The notes below the pieces were generated by a model. It worked only from the letters and a program-made list of their open reading frames with translations, made no database searches and had not been told where the DNA came from. 64,000 nucleotides of DNA from positions 339,567-403,566 of the forward strand of contig NZ_JAUTDO010000007.1 of assembly GCF_030646165.1 (NCBI RefSeq), written 5' to 3'. Shown here one piece after another: positions 52,346 to 63,368 of this stretch. Made by a program: the position numbers and the translations under genes. This DNA comes from Conexibacter sp. CPCC 206217. Its GTDB lineage: Bacteria > Actinomycetota > Thermoleophilia > Solirubrobacterales > Solirubrobacteraceae. Every line of letters starts with the position of its first letter. Positions within the stretch are counted from its first letter, which is position 1.

Positions 52346-53371
52346 ATGACCAAGACCATCGCACTCCTGCCCGGTGACGGCATCGGGCCGGAGATCACCG
52401 CGCCGACGGTCGAGCTGCTCAACAAGCTCGGCGACTTCACGTTCGAGGAGCACCTCTTCGGCGGCATCTCGATCGACGCGCACGGCGTCGCGCTGACCGA
52501 CGCGGTGACCGCTGCGACGCAGCGCGCCGACGCGGTCCTGCTGGCGGCCGTCGGCGGCCCGAAGTGGGACACGACCGATCCCGCCAAGCCGCGGCCGGAG
52601 CAGGGTCTGCTCGGGCTGCGCAAGGCGCTCGGCCTGTACGCGAACCTGCGCCCGGTGCGCCCGGTGCCGGCGCTGTACGACGCCAGCCCGTTGAAGCGCG
52701 AGATCATCGAGGGCACGAACCTGCTGGTCGTGCGCGAGCTGACCGGCGGCCTCTACTTCGGCGATCGCGGCCGCAGAGACGACGTCGCGTGGGACACGAT
52801 GATCTACTCCGTCGAGGAGATCGAGCGGATCGTCCGCACGGCGTTCCAGGCGACGAGAAAGAAGCTGACGAGCGTCGACAAGGCCAACGTGCTGGAGTCC
52901 TCGCGGCTCTGGCGCGAGGTCGTGCTGCGGATCCACGCGCAGGAGTTCCCGCAGATCGAGCTGGAGCACGTGCTCGTCGACAACGCGGCGATGCAGCTGG
53001 TCTCCAACCCGACCAGCTTCGAGGTGATCGTCACCGAGAACATGTTCGGCGACATCCTCAGCGACGAGGCGGCGATGCTGACCGGCTCGATCGGCCTGCT
53101 GCCGAGCGCCTCGCTCGGGGGCGACGGCCCGGGCCTGTTCGAGCCCGTCCACGGCTCCGCGCCGGACATCGCCGGCAAGGGGATCGCGAACCCCTTGGCG
53201 ATGTTCCTGTCGGCCGCGCTGATGCTCCGTCACGGCTTCGCTATGGAGGCGGAGGCATCGGCGGTAGAATCCGCGGTCGATCGCGCGCTGGCCGACGGCC
53301 TGCGCACGGCCGACCTGGGCGGCGACGCCACGACGGACGAAGCGGCCCAGGCCGTCCTGAACAACCTGTAA
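52346..53371 (+). CDS. leuB: 3-Isopropylmalate dehydrogenase
   Basis: NAD+- and Mg-dependent oxidative decarboxylase (341 aa) giving 2-oxoisocaproate; in the citramalate route it also makes 2-oxobutyrate. Features: LLPGDGIGPEI, the substrate arginines around LGLRKALGLYANLRPVRP, RELTGGLYFGDRG, and the NMFGDILSDEAAMLTGSIGLLPSASLGG metal/NAD region. Near the 3' end the sequence is slightly less GC-rich (CTATGGAGGCGGAGGCATCGG). Confidence 0.95.
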   Translation: MTKTIALLPGDGIGPEITAPTVELLNKLGDFTFEEHLFGGISIDAHGVALTDAVTAATQRADAVLLAAVGGPKWDTTDPAKPRPEQGLLGLRKALGLYANLRPVRPVPALYDASPLKREIIEGTNLLVVRELTGGLYFGDRGRRDDVAWDTMIYSVEEIERIVRTAFQATRKKLTSVDKANVLESSRLWREVVLRIHAQEFPQIELEHVLVDNAAMQLVSNPTSFEVIVTENMFGDILSDEAAMLTGSIGLLPSASLGGDGPGLFEPVHGSAPDIAGKGIANPLAMFLSAALMLRHGFAMEAEASAVESAVDRALADGLRTADLGGDATTDEAAQAVLNNL

Positions 53372-53380
53372 GGAGCAGTC

Positions 53381-54313
53381 GTGGACCAAGCGGACCTCAT
53401 CTGGATGAACGGAGAGCTCGTCGCCTGGGAGGACGCGAAGGTCCACGTACTGACGCACGCCCTGCACTACGGCACGGGCGTGTTCGAGGGCATCCGCGCG
53501 TACGAGACGGAGAGGGGCACGGCGATCTTCCGCAACAGGGAGCACGTCGACCGCCTCTTCGCCTCCGCCAGCCTCTACTACATGCCGGTGCCGTACACCC
53601 AGGAGCAGATCCGCAGCGCGATCCACGAGCTGATCGGGCGCAACGGGCTGCCGTCCTGCTACATCCGCCCGCTCATCTACCGCGGCGCCGGCGTGATGGG
53701 CCTGAACCCGCTCGACGCCCCCGTCGAGGTCGCGATAGCGGCGTGGTCGTGGGGCGCCTACCTCGGCGACGACGGCAAGACCAGAGGCGTGCGCGCGAAG
53801 GTCTCCAGCTGGCGCCGCATCAGCGGCGAGTCGCTGATCCCGCACGCGAAGGCCTCCGGTCAGTACCTCAACAGCGTGCTGGCGAAGATCGAGAGCCACA
53901 AGGCCGGCTACGAGGAGGGCATCCTGCTCGACAGCCAGGGCAACGTCTGCGAGGGCACGGGCGAGAACCTCTTCCTCGTGCGCGAGGGCAAGATCTTCAC
54001 GCCGGGCGAGACGGGCGGGATCCTCAACGGCATCAACCGCCGCTCCGTCATGCAGATCGCGCAGGACGAGGGCTACGAGCTGATCGAGCGCGACATCGCG
54101 CGCGCCGAGCTGTACCTCGCCGAGGAGATCTTCATGACCGGCACGGCGGCGGAGCTGACTCCGATCCGCGAGATCGACGACCGTCCCGTCGGCAACGGCG
54201 AGCCGGGCCCGATCACCAAGCGCCTGCAGTCGGTCTTCGACGACGCCCTCCACGCGCGCGACGAGCGCTACCTGGCATGGAACGACATCGTTCCCGTCGC
54301 GGCGACGCCGTGA
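53381..54313 (+). CDS. ilvE: Branched-chain amino-acid aminotransferase
   Basis: Class IV (fold type IV) PLP transaminase (310 aa) for the last step to leucine, isoleucine and valine. ALHYGTGVFEGIRAYE is the family N-terminal signature; the PLP lysine lies in PHAKASGQYLNSVLAK; the phosphate site is GTAAELTPIREIDDRPVG. It starts with GTG, with AAGGAGCAG upstream. It sits 9 bases after leuB in the operon. Confidence 0.93.
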   Translation: MDQADLIWMNGELVAWEDAKVHVLTHALHYGTGVFEGIRAYETERGTAIFRNREHVDRLFASASLYYMPVPYTQEQIRSAIHELIGRNGLPSCYIRPLIYRGAGVMGLNPLDAPVEVAIAAWSWGAYLGDDGKTRGVRAKVSSWRRISGESLIPHAKASGQYLNSVLAKIESHKAGYEEGILLDSQGNVCEGTGENLFLVREGKIFTPGETGGILNGINRRSVMQIAQDEGYELIERDIARAELYLAEEIFMTGTAAELTPIREIDDRPVGNGEPGPITKRLQSVFDDALHARDERYLAWNDIVPVAATP

Positions 54314-54320
54314 GCATGCC

Positions 54321-55933
<1,613 letters not shown>

Positions 55934-55937
<4 letters not shown>

Positions 55938-57061
55938 GCGTCGACACCGAGGTGATCCCGCTCGCGCGGCCGGTCATCGGCGCCGAGGAGGAGGCGCTCG
56001 TGCTGGAGGTGCTGCGCTCCGGCCAGCTCTCGCTCGGCCCGCGCGTGCCGGCGTTCGAGCAGGCGTTCGCGGCTCGGCTCGGCGTCGCGCACGCCTCGGC
56101 GGTGTCGAGTGGGACCGCCGGGCTGCATCTCGCGCTGCGCGCGGCCGGCGTCGGCCAGCGGGCGGGGGAGGAGGTCGTCACGAGCCCGTTCTCGTTCGTC
56201 GCCTCCGCCAACTCGATCCTCTACGAGCGCGCCACACCGGTCTTCGTCGACGTCGATCCGGTCACGCTCAACATCGACGCCGACGCCGCGGCGGCCGCCG
56301 TCACCGACCGCACGACCGCGCTGCTGCCGGTCCACATCTTCGGCTACCCGGCCGACGTGCCGGGGCTGGAGCGCCTCAGCCTGCCGATCGTCGAGGACGC
56401 CTGCGAGGCGCTCGGCGCTGTGCACGCCGACGGCGTCCCGGTCGGCGGCCGCGGCCACCCGGCCGTCTTCGGCTTCTACGCCAACAAGCAGATCACGACC
56501 GGCGAGGGCGGCCTCGTCGCGCTCGGCGACGCCGCGCTGAAGCAGAGAATCGACAGCGAGCGCAACCAGGGCCGCGCGCCGAACATGGACTGGCTCGACC
56601 ACGACCGGCTCGGCTTCAACTACCGTCTCTCCGACCTCGCCTGCGCGCTCGGGCTCGCCCAGTTGCAGCGGCTCGACGGGATGCTCGCCGACCGCGCGCG
56701 CGTCGCGGCGGCCTACCGGGACGCGTTCGCCGCCGACCCGATCGAGGATCTGACGCTGCCGTGCGAGGACCAGGGCGGCAACAGACGCGGCTGGTTCGTC
56801 TTCGTCGTCCAGCTGCCGCACAGGGTCGACCGCGACGAGACGATCCGCGCTCTGGCCGCGCGCGGGGTCCAGAGCAAGCCGTACCTGCCCGCGATCCACC
56901 TGATGAGCTTCTACCGCGAGCGCTTCGGCCACCGCGAGGGCCAGTTCCCCGTCACCGAGGACGTCGCCGCGCGCTCGATCGCGCTGCCGTTCTTCCCGGC
57001 GATGACGGAGAGCCAGGTCGCGCGCGTGGCGCAGGAGCTGCGCGCGGTGCTGGGCGCGTGA
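55934..57061 (+). CDS. DegT/DnrJ/EryC1/StrS-family aminotransferase
   Basis: A 375-residue fold-type I PLP aminotransferase of the sugar aminotransferase group. SSGTAGLHLALRAAGVG binds the cofactor phosphate, VEDACEALGA gives the PLP Asp, and Lys185 lies in FYANKQITTGEGG. Members usually aminate nucleotide-linked keto-sugars for cell-surface glycans or antibiotics. Its GTG overlaps the cimA stop (GTGA), so it is made with the branched-chain operon, an unexpected setting. No other sugar-nucleotide genes are nearby. Confidence 0.88.
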
Positions 57062-57087
57062 GCGAGCGGCGCGCGCGGCCCGCGTCG

Positions 57088-57093
57088 TAGACT
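57088..57093 (+). promoter_or_regulatory. -10 box for argH
   Basis: TAGACT, 7 nt before the argH ATG, with no ribosome-binding site. It separates argH from the operon upstream. Confidence 0.45.
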
Positions 57094-57100
57094 CGCCGCC

Positions 57101-58459
57101 ATGTCCCGCTTCTCCGAGCCTCAGCACCCCGTCTTCCAGCAGCTCAACGCGTCGATCGGCTTCGACTGGCGCCTCGGCCCCTACGACGTCGATCTCTCTC
57201 GCGCGCACGCGAAGATGCTCGCCGCGCAGGGGATCATCGGCGCCGACGACCGCGAGGAACTGCTGCGGGCGCTGGACGCCGTCGAGCGGGAGCTCGGCGA
57301 CGGGACGTTCCCGTTCGAGCCCGGCGACGAGGACATCCACATGGCGATCGAGCGGCGCATCACGCAGCTCGCCGGTCGCGTCGGCGGCAAGCTGCACACC
57401 GCCCGCTCGCGCAACGACCAGGTCGCGACTGACGTCGCGCTCTTCACGCGCGCGCACGCGCAGGCCGCGCAGTCGGCGATCCGCGAGCTGATGCGCGCGC
57501 TCGTGAGCACCGCCGAGGCCCACCTCGACTGGCGCATGCCCGGCTACACGCACCTGCAGCGCGCGCAGCCGGTCTACCTCAGCCACCACCTGCTGGCGTA
57601 CGTCTGGATGCTCGCGCGCGACCTCGAGAAGTTCCGCGCGGTCGAGGCGGCGACGGCGAGACTGCCGCTTGGCGCCGGCGCGCTGGCGGGCGTCAACTTC
57701 GACACCGACCGTCGCCTCGTCGCACGTGAGCTGGGCTTCGCGGGCGTCGCGGAGAACTCGATCGACGCGGTCTCCAACCGCGACTTCGTGCTCGACTACC
57801 TCGCCGCGGCGGCGACCTGCGCGACCCACCTCTCGCGCCTGGGCGCGGAGATCGTGCTGTGGTCCAGCTCCGAGTTCGCGTTCGCCGAGGTCTCCGACGC
57901 GTGGGCGTCGGGCTCGTCGATCATGCCGCAGAAGAAGAACCCGGACGCGGCCGAGCTGCTGCGCGCGAAGGCGCCGCGGATCGCCGGCCACTTCGTCGCG
58001 CTGCAGGGTGTGATGCACGCGCTCCCGCTGACCTACAACAAGGACATGCAGGAGGACAAGGAGCACCTCTTCGACGCGGTCGACACGCTCGAGTTGATCC
58101 TCGCCGCCGCGACCGGCATGGTCGGCGGGATCCGCTTCGACCGCGAGCGGATGGCCGAGGCGGCCGGCGACGAGTTCCCCGCCGCGACCGACGTCGCCGA
58201 CCTGCTCGTGCGCCGCGGCCTGCCGTTCCGCGAGTGTCACGGCGTCGTCGCCGGCCTCGTCAAGCTGGCAGTCGACAGCGGCCGCACGCTGACGCAGCTG
58301 ACCCCGGACGAGATCCGCGCCCAGTCGCCGCTGCTCGACGACGAGTACTACGAGGTTCTGCGCGGCGAGCGCTGGCTGGAGTCGAAGGACTCCGAGGGCG
58401 GCACGAGCCTGCGCCGCGTGCGCGAGCAGCTCGACCGCGCGCGGACGCTGCTGGCGTAG
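57101..58459 (+). CDS. argH: Argininosuccinate lyase
   Basis: Last arginine-synthesis enzyme (452 aa), releasing fumarate from argininosuccinate. Fumarase/aspartase-superfamily regions are complete: RSRNDQVATDV, PGYTHLQRAQPV, and the mobile loop with catalytic Ser in GSSIMPQKKNPDAAELLRAK. No other arg genes are in the window. A DNA glycosylase gene begins one base after its stop. Confidence 0.95.
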   Translation: MSRFSEPQHPVFQQLNASIGFDWRLGPYDVDLSRAHAKMLAAQGIIGADDREELLRALDAVERELGDGTFPFEPGDEDIHMAIERRITQLAGRVGGKLHTARSRNDQVATDVALFTRAHAQAAQSAIRELMRALVSTAEAHLDWRMPGYTHLQRAQPVYLSHHLLAYVWMLARDLEKFRAVEAATARLPLGAGALAGVNFDTDRRLVARELGFAGVAENSIDAVSNRDFVLDYLAAAATCATHLSRLGAEIVLWSSSEFAFAEVSDAWASGSSIMPQKKNPDAAELLRAKAPRIAGHFVALQGVMHALPLTYNKDMQEDKEHLFDAVDTLELILAAATGMVGGIRFDRERMAEAAGDEFPAATDVADLLVRRGLPFRECHGVVAGLVKLAVDSGRTLTQLTPDEIRAQSPLLDDEYYEVLRGERWLESKDSEGGTSLRRVREQLDRARTLLA

Positions 58460-58460
58460 C

Positions 58461-59060
58461 TTGCTCGACCACGCCTTCTACGCCCGCCCCGTCGTCGACG
58501 TCGCGCGCGACCTCGTCGGCTGCGTGCTCGATCACGACGGCGCCAGCGGCGTGATCGTCGAGACGGAGGCCTACCACGAGTCCGAGCCGGCGTCGCATTC
58601 CTACGTCGGCCTGACGGCGCGCACCCGCCCGCTGTTCGGCCCGCCCGGCAGGGCGTACGTGTATCGCTCCTACGGGATCCACGCGCTCGTCAACGCCGTC
58701 TGCGAGCCCGAGGGCGTCGGCGCGGCGGTCCTGATCCGCGCGCTGGAGCCGCTCGGCGAGCTGGAGCTGATGCGCCACCGCCGCCGCCTGCAGCGCCCCG
58801 AGGACCTCTGCTCCGGTCCCGGCAAGCTGACGCAGGCGCTCGCGATCGAGCTGGAGCACAACGAGCTCGATCTCGTCGACAGCCCGCTGCGGATCCTGCC
58901 GCGCCCCGCCGACCGCCCTGCGCCCGAACTGGTCGCCGGCGTGCGAATCGGCATCACGAAGGCGCCCGACCTGCCGTGGCGCTTCTGCGCCCGCGGCAAC
59001 CGCTGCGTCTCGAAGCCGTGGCCGCCGGGGTTGGACGTGGCGCGCCCGGTGCGCGTCTGA
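58461..59060 (+). CDS. 3-Methyladenine DNA glycosylase (AAG/MPG family)
   Basis: Base-excision glycosylase (199 aa) of the mammalian AAG type, removing alkylated purines. Signatures: VARDLVGCVLDH, the catalytic Glu in IVETEAYH, the intercalating-Tyr region RAYVYRSYGIHALVN, and LCSGPGKLTQAL. The start is TTG 58461, one base after the argH stop, with no Shine-Dalgarno sequence, so expression probably depends on translation of argH. GTG/ATG alternatives would cut into the conserved core. Confidence 0.9.
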   Translation: MLDHAFYARPVVDVARDLVGCVLDHDGASGVIVETEAYHESEPASHSYVGLTARTRPLFGPPGRAYVYRSYGIHALVNAVCEPEGVGAAVLIRALEPLGELELMRHRRRLQRPEDLCSGPGKLTQALAIELEHNELDLVDSPLRILPRPADRPAPELVAGVRIGITKAPDLPWRFCARGNRCVSKPWPPGLDVARPVRV

Positions 59061-59109
59061 GCGGCGTATCGCGAGCAGCTTCCCCGAGCGCCGTATCGCC
59101 ACGCCGCTC
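59059..59109. terminator. Inverted repeat between convergent glycosylase and PBP genes
   Basis: GAGCGGCGT (59059-59067, overlapping the TGA stop) and ACGCCGCTC (59101-59109) are perfect 9-bp arms around 33 bp. Termination in one or both directions is plausible. Confidence 0.35.
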
Positions 59110-59139
59110 GCGCGCCGCGGGTCCGCGCTGTGCCCGCCG

Positions 59140-61614
59140 CTACGGCGTCGGCGCCGCGGCGCCGCCGCCCTCGGTGGCGCCGGTGTCACCGCCGCCGGCG
59201 TCCGCAGGCGGCGCTGCGGGGGTCTCGCCGCCGCCACCGCCGGTTGCGCCGCCGCCCGTGTCGGCGGGAGGAGCGACCGGCGTCTCGGTGCCGCCGGTGT
59301 TGCCACCGCCCGTGTCGGCAGGCGGAGCCGCAGGCGTCTCCGTGCCGCCGGTGTCGCCACCACCGCCGGTGTCGCCACCGGTCCCGCCGGTCGTGCCGCC
59401 GCCGGTCGTCCCGCCGCCGGTGTCGCCGGTCGTGCCGTCGGTGCCGTCGGTCGTTGCGCCGGTCCCGTCGCCGGACGTCGTGTCGGGCGCGGAGTAGAGG
59501 TCGTCACCGCTGCTGGTGTCGTCGCTCGGCGTCGTGCTGACGGTCGACGGATCGTCGTCGCTGGCAGCCTTCGCCGCCTCGGCTTCGATTCTGCGCTGAT
59601 CGAGGATCCCGAGCGCGGAGATCATGAAGTTGTGGAACAGCTGCGCGGGGTACGTGCCGCCGGCGACCGGCCCGCCCTCGTACTCGGTCAGCATCGGCAC
59701 GAGTCTGTCGGGATAGCCGACCCAGATCGCGACCGTGAACTGGTCGTTGAAGCCGACGAACCAGGCGTCGCCATAGTTCTCCGTCGTGCCGGTCTTGCCC
59801 GCGATCACCTGGCCGTCGACCTGCGCGGCGGTGCCGCTGCCGTAGGAGACGACGCCTTCCATGATCGATCTCGTCTCGGCCGCGATGCTCGGATCTATGA
59901 TCTGCGCCGTTCTGAGCGATCTGCGGTTGTCGGCGATGATGTCGCCGTCGCTGTTCTTGACCATGTGGATCCCGATCGGCCCTCTGTTGGGCGCGCCGAG
60001 CTTCGGGTTGTACGTGCGCTTGCCGCCGGTCGCGATCGTCTCGTACGCGTGCGCCATGTCGAGCGGCGTGACGCCCTCTCTGAGGCCGCCGAGCGTCATC
60101 GCGAGGTTCGTCGAGATCGGCGTGCGGATGCCCATCCGTCTGGCGGTCTTGGCGATCTTCTTCGTCCCGACCTGGATCCCGACCTCCGCGTAGACGGAGT
60201 TGTCCGACGACGCCGTCGCGGCCGCCAGCGAGGCGCTGCCGGAGTACGAGTCGCCGTAGTTTCTGACGATGAACGCCTCTCTGCCGTTGGTCCCCGGGAC
60301 CGGAAACTCCTTCGGCTGCGAGGAGTAGACGTTGTTGGGGGAGATCCCGTTCTCGAGCGCGGTCACGAGCGTGAACGGCTTGAAGGTCGAGCCGGGCTGG
60401 CGCTGCCCCTGCGTCGCGAGGTTGAACGGTCTCGTCGCGTAGTCGGGGCCGCCTACCATCGCGCGCACCTCGCCCGTCTTGTTGTCGATCGCGACGAGCG
60501 ACGCCGACGGCAGCCCGGAGTCGGGCGGCAGCATGTTGCGCAGCGTGTCCTCGGCCGCGTGCTGCAGGTCGAGGTCGAGCGTCGTCGTGATCTTGAGGCC
60601 GCCGTTGAAGGCCTTGAAGGGGGTGAATTGGTCGACGACCTGCTGGCGCACCCAGCTGGTGAAGTACGGCGACTCCGACTCCTCCTGCGGCGGCGTCAGG
60701 TCGTCCTGCGTCGGCAGCGGGTCCTCGATGTCTCTCGCGTACTCGGTCGCGTCGATGTAGCCCTGGTCGCGCATGTAGCGCAGCACCAGGTTGCGGCGCG
60801 ATCTGGCGTTGTTGGGTGCCGTTATCGGGTCGAACATGCTCGGCGAGGCGACGACCGCTGCGAGCATCGCCGCTTCGGGGGTCGTCAGCTGCGAGGCGCA
60901 CATGTTCGCGGCGGTCGTGCCGCAGCCGCCGGCCTGGCCGTAGGCGTGGCGCTTGCCGAAGTACACGCGCGCGGCGGACTCGATCCCGTGCGCGCCGTTG
61001 CCGAAGTAGATCTGGTTCAGATACTCGGTGAGGATCTTCTCCTTGGACCACTTGCGCGTGAGGTGGTACGCCAGCGCGGCCTCACGCAGCTTCTGGAACA
61101 GCGTTCGTCTGTTCTGCGCCTCGAGCGCGTTCTTGACGAACTGCTGCGTGATCGTCGAGGCGCCCTGCACCGCGCCGCCCTTGGTGACGTCCTGCACGAC
61201 GGCGCGCGTGATGCCCTTGAGGTCGAAGCCTCTGTTCTCGTAGAAGCGCTTGTCCTCGATCGCGATGATCGCGTGCTTCATCGCGGGCGCGATCTGGCCG
61301 TCGTTGACGAGCACGACGTTCTGGTTGTTCTGCAGGATCCCGAGTCTGCGACCGCGGTAGTCCAGCAGCACGGAGTTGTTCTTGTTCGCCTTGTACTGCT
61401 GCTTATTCTCGAGATCGGGCAGATCGGAGGCGACCGCCATCATCATCCCGAAGACGGTCGAGACGATCGCCAGCAGCGACAGGCCGAAGAGGATCGAGAG
61501 GAGCCGGAGCTTCTTGATCTTCGGCTTGCTGCCGTCGCGACGGCGACGGCGACGGAAAGGCATCAGCCTCGATCGGCGGCTGCCCGGCGTGGGTGTGTTT
61601 CCGTCGAAGCTCAT
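59140..61614 (-). CDS. Class A penicillin-binding protein (PBP1a type)
   Basis: Bifunctional peptidoglycan glycosyltransferase/transpeptidase (824 aa). A basic cytoplasmic head and one helix (residues ~38-62) precede the GT51 domain (IEDKRFYENRG with catalytic Glu, QGASTITQQFVKN, KWSKEKILTEYLNQIYFGNGAHGIESAA). The transpeptidase follows with GSTFKPFT (SxxK), SSDNS (SxN) and GKTGTTEN (KTG). A ~140-residue Gly/Thr/Pro tail with repeated units ends the protein outside the cell. ATG 61614 was chosen; ATG 61563 (MPFRRRRRR) is also possible. Divergent from tyrS. Confidence 0.92.
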   Translation of the reverse strand: MSFDGNTPTPGSRRSRLMPFRRRRRRDGSKPKIKKLRLLSILFGLSLLAIVSTVFGMMMAVASDLPDLENKQQYKANKNNSVLLDYRGRRLGILQNNQNVVLVNDGQIAPAMKHAIIAIEDKRFYENRGFDLKGITRAVVQDVTKGGAVQGASTITQQFVKNALEAQNRRTLFQKLREAALAYHLTRKWSKEKILTEYLNQIYFGNGAHGIESAARVYFGKRHAYGQAGGCGTTAANMCASQLTTPEAAMLAAVVASPSMFDPITAPNNARSRRNLVLRYMRDQGYIDATEYARDIEDPLPTQDDLTPPQEESESPYFTSWVRQQVVDQFTPFKAFNGGLKITTTLDLDLQHAAEDTLRNMLPPDSGLPSASLVAIDNKTGEVRAMVGGPDYATRPFNLATQGQRQPGSTFKPFTLVTALENGISPNNVYSSQPKEFPVPGTNGREAFIVRNYGDSYSGSASLAAATASSDNSVYAEVGIQVGTKKIAKTARRMGIRTPISTNLAMTLGGLREGVTPLDMAHAYETIATGGKRTYNPKLGAPNRGPIGIHMVKNSDGDIIADNRRSLRTAQIIDPSIAAETRSIMEGVVSYGSGTAAQVDGQVIAGKTGTTENYGDAWFVGFNDQFTVAIWVGYPDRLVPMLTEYEGGPVAGGTYPAQLFHNFMISALGILDQRRIEAEAAKAASDDDPSTVSTTPSDDTSSGDDLYSAPDTTSGDGTGATTDGTDGTTGDTGGGTTGGGTTGGTGGDTGGGGDTGGTETPAAPPADTGGGNTGGTETPVAPPADTGGGATGGGGGETPAAPPADAGGGDTGATEGGGAAAPTP
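59195..59362 (-). repeat. Repeat units in the PBP tail
   Basis: Three copies of a unit encoding (G/T)ETP(A/V)APPAD(T/A)GGG recur with 54- and 60-bp spacing. They end a long low-complexity tail that probably spans or binds the cell wall. Confidence 0.7.
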
Positions 61615-61708
61615 ACAACGTTCCGGCGCACTGGACCTCGTGTCCTCCAAGGCGCTTGCGCCGGTATGGCGGCCCATGGCGACGAGGGCCTCACCGGAGG
61701 AATCAGTC

Positions 61709-61714
61709 TAGCAT
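61709..61714 (+). promoter_or_regulatory. -10 box for tyrS
   Basis: TAGCAT, 9 nt before the ATG at 61724. No T-box leader or ribosome-binding site at normal spacing is visible. Confidence 0.4.
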
Positions 61715-61723
61715 TGGGGTCCC

Positions 61724-62920
61724 ATGGCTCTCCAAACCTCGACGCCCGCGGCGACCGCCGCATGGCTCGCGCGCAACGCGGTCGACTGCCTCCCCGAGGG
61801 CGGTCTGCAGCGCAAGCTCGAGCTGGCCGAGCGAGAGGGCCGCCCGCTGCGGGTGAAGCTCGGGATCGACCCGACCGCGCCCGACATCCACCTCGGCTTC
61901 ACGGTCGTGCTCGGCAAGCTGCGCGAGTTCCAGGACCTGGGGCACACGGTGGTGCTGATCGTCGGCGACTACACCGCGCGCGTGGGGGACCCCAGCGGTC
62001 GCTCCTCGACGCGGCCGATCCTCTCCGGCGAGCAGATCGACGCGAACGCGAGGACGTTCCAGCAGCAGGCGCTGAAGGTGCTCGACCCGGATCGACTGGA
62101 GGTCCGGCGCAACGGCGAGTGGCTGGACATGCGCACGGAGGACCTCTTCAGACTGACGCGCACGACCACGGTCGCGCGGATTCTGGAGCGCGACGACTTC
62201 GCCAAGCGCTACGCGAGCAACACGCCGATCTCGATCCTCGAGCTGCTCTATCCGCTGTTGCAGGGATACGACTCCGTCGAGGTGGACGCCGACGTCGAGC
62301 TCGGCGGGACCGACCAGAAGTTCAACCTGCTGCTCGGGCGCGACATCCAGGGTGACTACGGCAAGCCGGAGCAGGTGATCCTGACGATGCCGATCCTTCC
62401 TGGGATCGACGGCGTCAAGAAGATGTCGAAGTCGCTCGGCAACTACATCGGCGTCACGGAACCGCCCGAGGAGATCTACGGCAAGACGTTGCGGCTGCCA
62501 GATCCCGCCTTGGGGACGTGGTACGAGCTGTTGCTGGGGGAGCCGCCGCCGCCCGATCTCGGGCCGCGCGACGCCAAACGCGCGCTCGCGCGCAGGCTCG
62601 TCGCGCGCTTCCACGACGATGACGCCGCCGTCGCGGCGGAACAGCAGTTCGATCAGGTGCACCGCGAGCACCGGCCACCGGACGAGATGCCAGATGCGCG
62701 CTTGGACGGCGACGGGAGCGGGCACGTGCATCTGCCGGCCCTGCTCTCCGCCGCCTTCGGCGTCACCAGCTCGGAGGCGCGGCGGCAATTGAGAGGGGGC
62801 GGCGTCAAGCTCGACGGGTCGCCACTCTCGGGCGAGCCGCTCGACCGGCCCGTGAGCGAGTTGGACGGACGCGTCCTCCAACTCGGCAAGCGCCGCTTCG
62901 CTCGGCTGCGGAGCAACTGA
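61724..62920 (+). CDS. tyrS: Tyrosyl-tRNA synthetase
   Basis: Class I synthetase (398 aa) charging tRNA-Tyr. The HIGH-type motif is DIHLGF in KLGIDPTAPDIHLGFTVVLGKL; GGTDQKFNLLLGR binds substrate; KKMSKSLGNYIGV is the KMSKS loop. A C-terminal S4 RNA-binding domain (residues ~335-398) is present. It resembles the TyrRS2/TyrZ-like branch more than the Bacillus TyrS branch. Divergent from the PBP gene with 109 bp between. Confidence 0.93.
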   Translation: MALQTSTPAATAAWLARNAVDCLPEGGLQRKLELAEREGRPLRVKLGIDPTAPDIHLGFTVVLGKLREFQDLGHTVVLIVGDYTARVGDPSGRSSTRPILSGEQIDANARTFQQQALKVLDPDRLEVRRNGEWLDMRTEDLFRLTRTTTVARILERDDFAKRYASNTPISILELLYPLLQGYDSVEVDADVELGGTDQKFNLLLGRDIQGDYGKPEQVILTMPILPGIDGVKKMSKSLGNYIGVTEPPEEIYGKTLRLPDPALGTWYELLLGEPPPPDLGPRDAKRALARRLVARFHDDDAAVAAEQQFDQVHREHRPPDEMPDARLDGDGSGHVHLPALLSAAFGVTSSEARRQLRGGGVKLDGSPLSGEPLDRPVSELDGRVLQLGKRRFARLRSN

Positions 62921-62926
62921 ACGAGC

Positions 62927-63343
62927 ATGGCGGTCTCCGGCGGAATGTTGCGAGTGGAGACCGCCGGAGACGGCCAGATCGTCGACCTGACCGAGGGCGT
63001 GCGCAGCATCGTGCGCACCAGCGGGGTCGAACGTGGCGTCGCCGTCGTCTTCGCGCGCGGCGCGACCGTCGGCGTCACGACGATGGAGTACGAGCCCGGT
63101 GGCGTGCAGGACCTCACCGAGTTGCTCGAACAACTCGCCCCGCGCGCGCACGCGTGGGCGCACAACCGCTTGAACGGCGACACCAACGCCCACGCGCATC
63201 TGCGCGCCGCGCTGGTGGGCCCGTCCGAGAGCGTCCCCCTCATAGAGGGGGAGCTGCAGCTCGGAACGTGGCAGCAGATCGTGCTGCTCGACTTCGACGA
63301 CAGCCCTAGGAGACGGGAGATCTCGGTCCAAGTGCTCTCGTAG
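62927..63343 (+). CDS. YjbQ/UPF0047 family protein
   Basis: A 138-residue protein of the YjbQ family. Typical features are GVERGVAVVFARGATVGVTTMEYEPG, the invariant HAHLRAALVGPSESVPLIEGELQLGTWQQIVLLDFD segment with conserved His, Ser and Glu, and the usual length. Some members have weak thiamine-phosphate synthase activity in vivo, but the physiological role is unsettled. It starts 6 bases after tyrS, probably on the same transcript. A short hairpin follows. Confidence 0.88.
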   Translation: MAVSGGMLRVETAGDGQIVDLTEGVRSIVRTSGVERGVAVVFARGATVGVTTMEYEPGGVQDLTELLEQLAPRAHAWAHNRLNGDTNAHAHLRAALVGPSESVPLIEGELQLGTWQQIVLLDFDDSPRRREISVQVLS

Positions 63344-63354
63344 AAATTCCTCGT

Positions 63355-63368
63355 GGGCAGAACTGCCC
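63355..63368 (+). terminator. Hairpin after the YjbQ gene
   Basis: GGGCAGAACTGCCC is a perfect inverted repeat 11 bases after the stop; it folds as a 5-bp stem with a 4-nt loop. No T-tract follows. Confidence 0.35.

Noticed and set aside
49597..52716. Antisense open frame of 1039 codons opposite the XRE-cupin, leuC and leuD genes
   Set aside because: Same reason: low-complexity Arg/Asp/Val-rich translation covering certain genes on the other strand.
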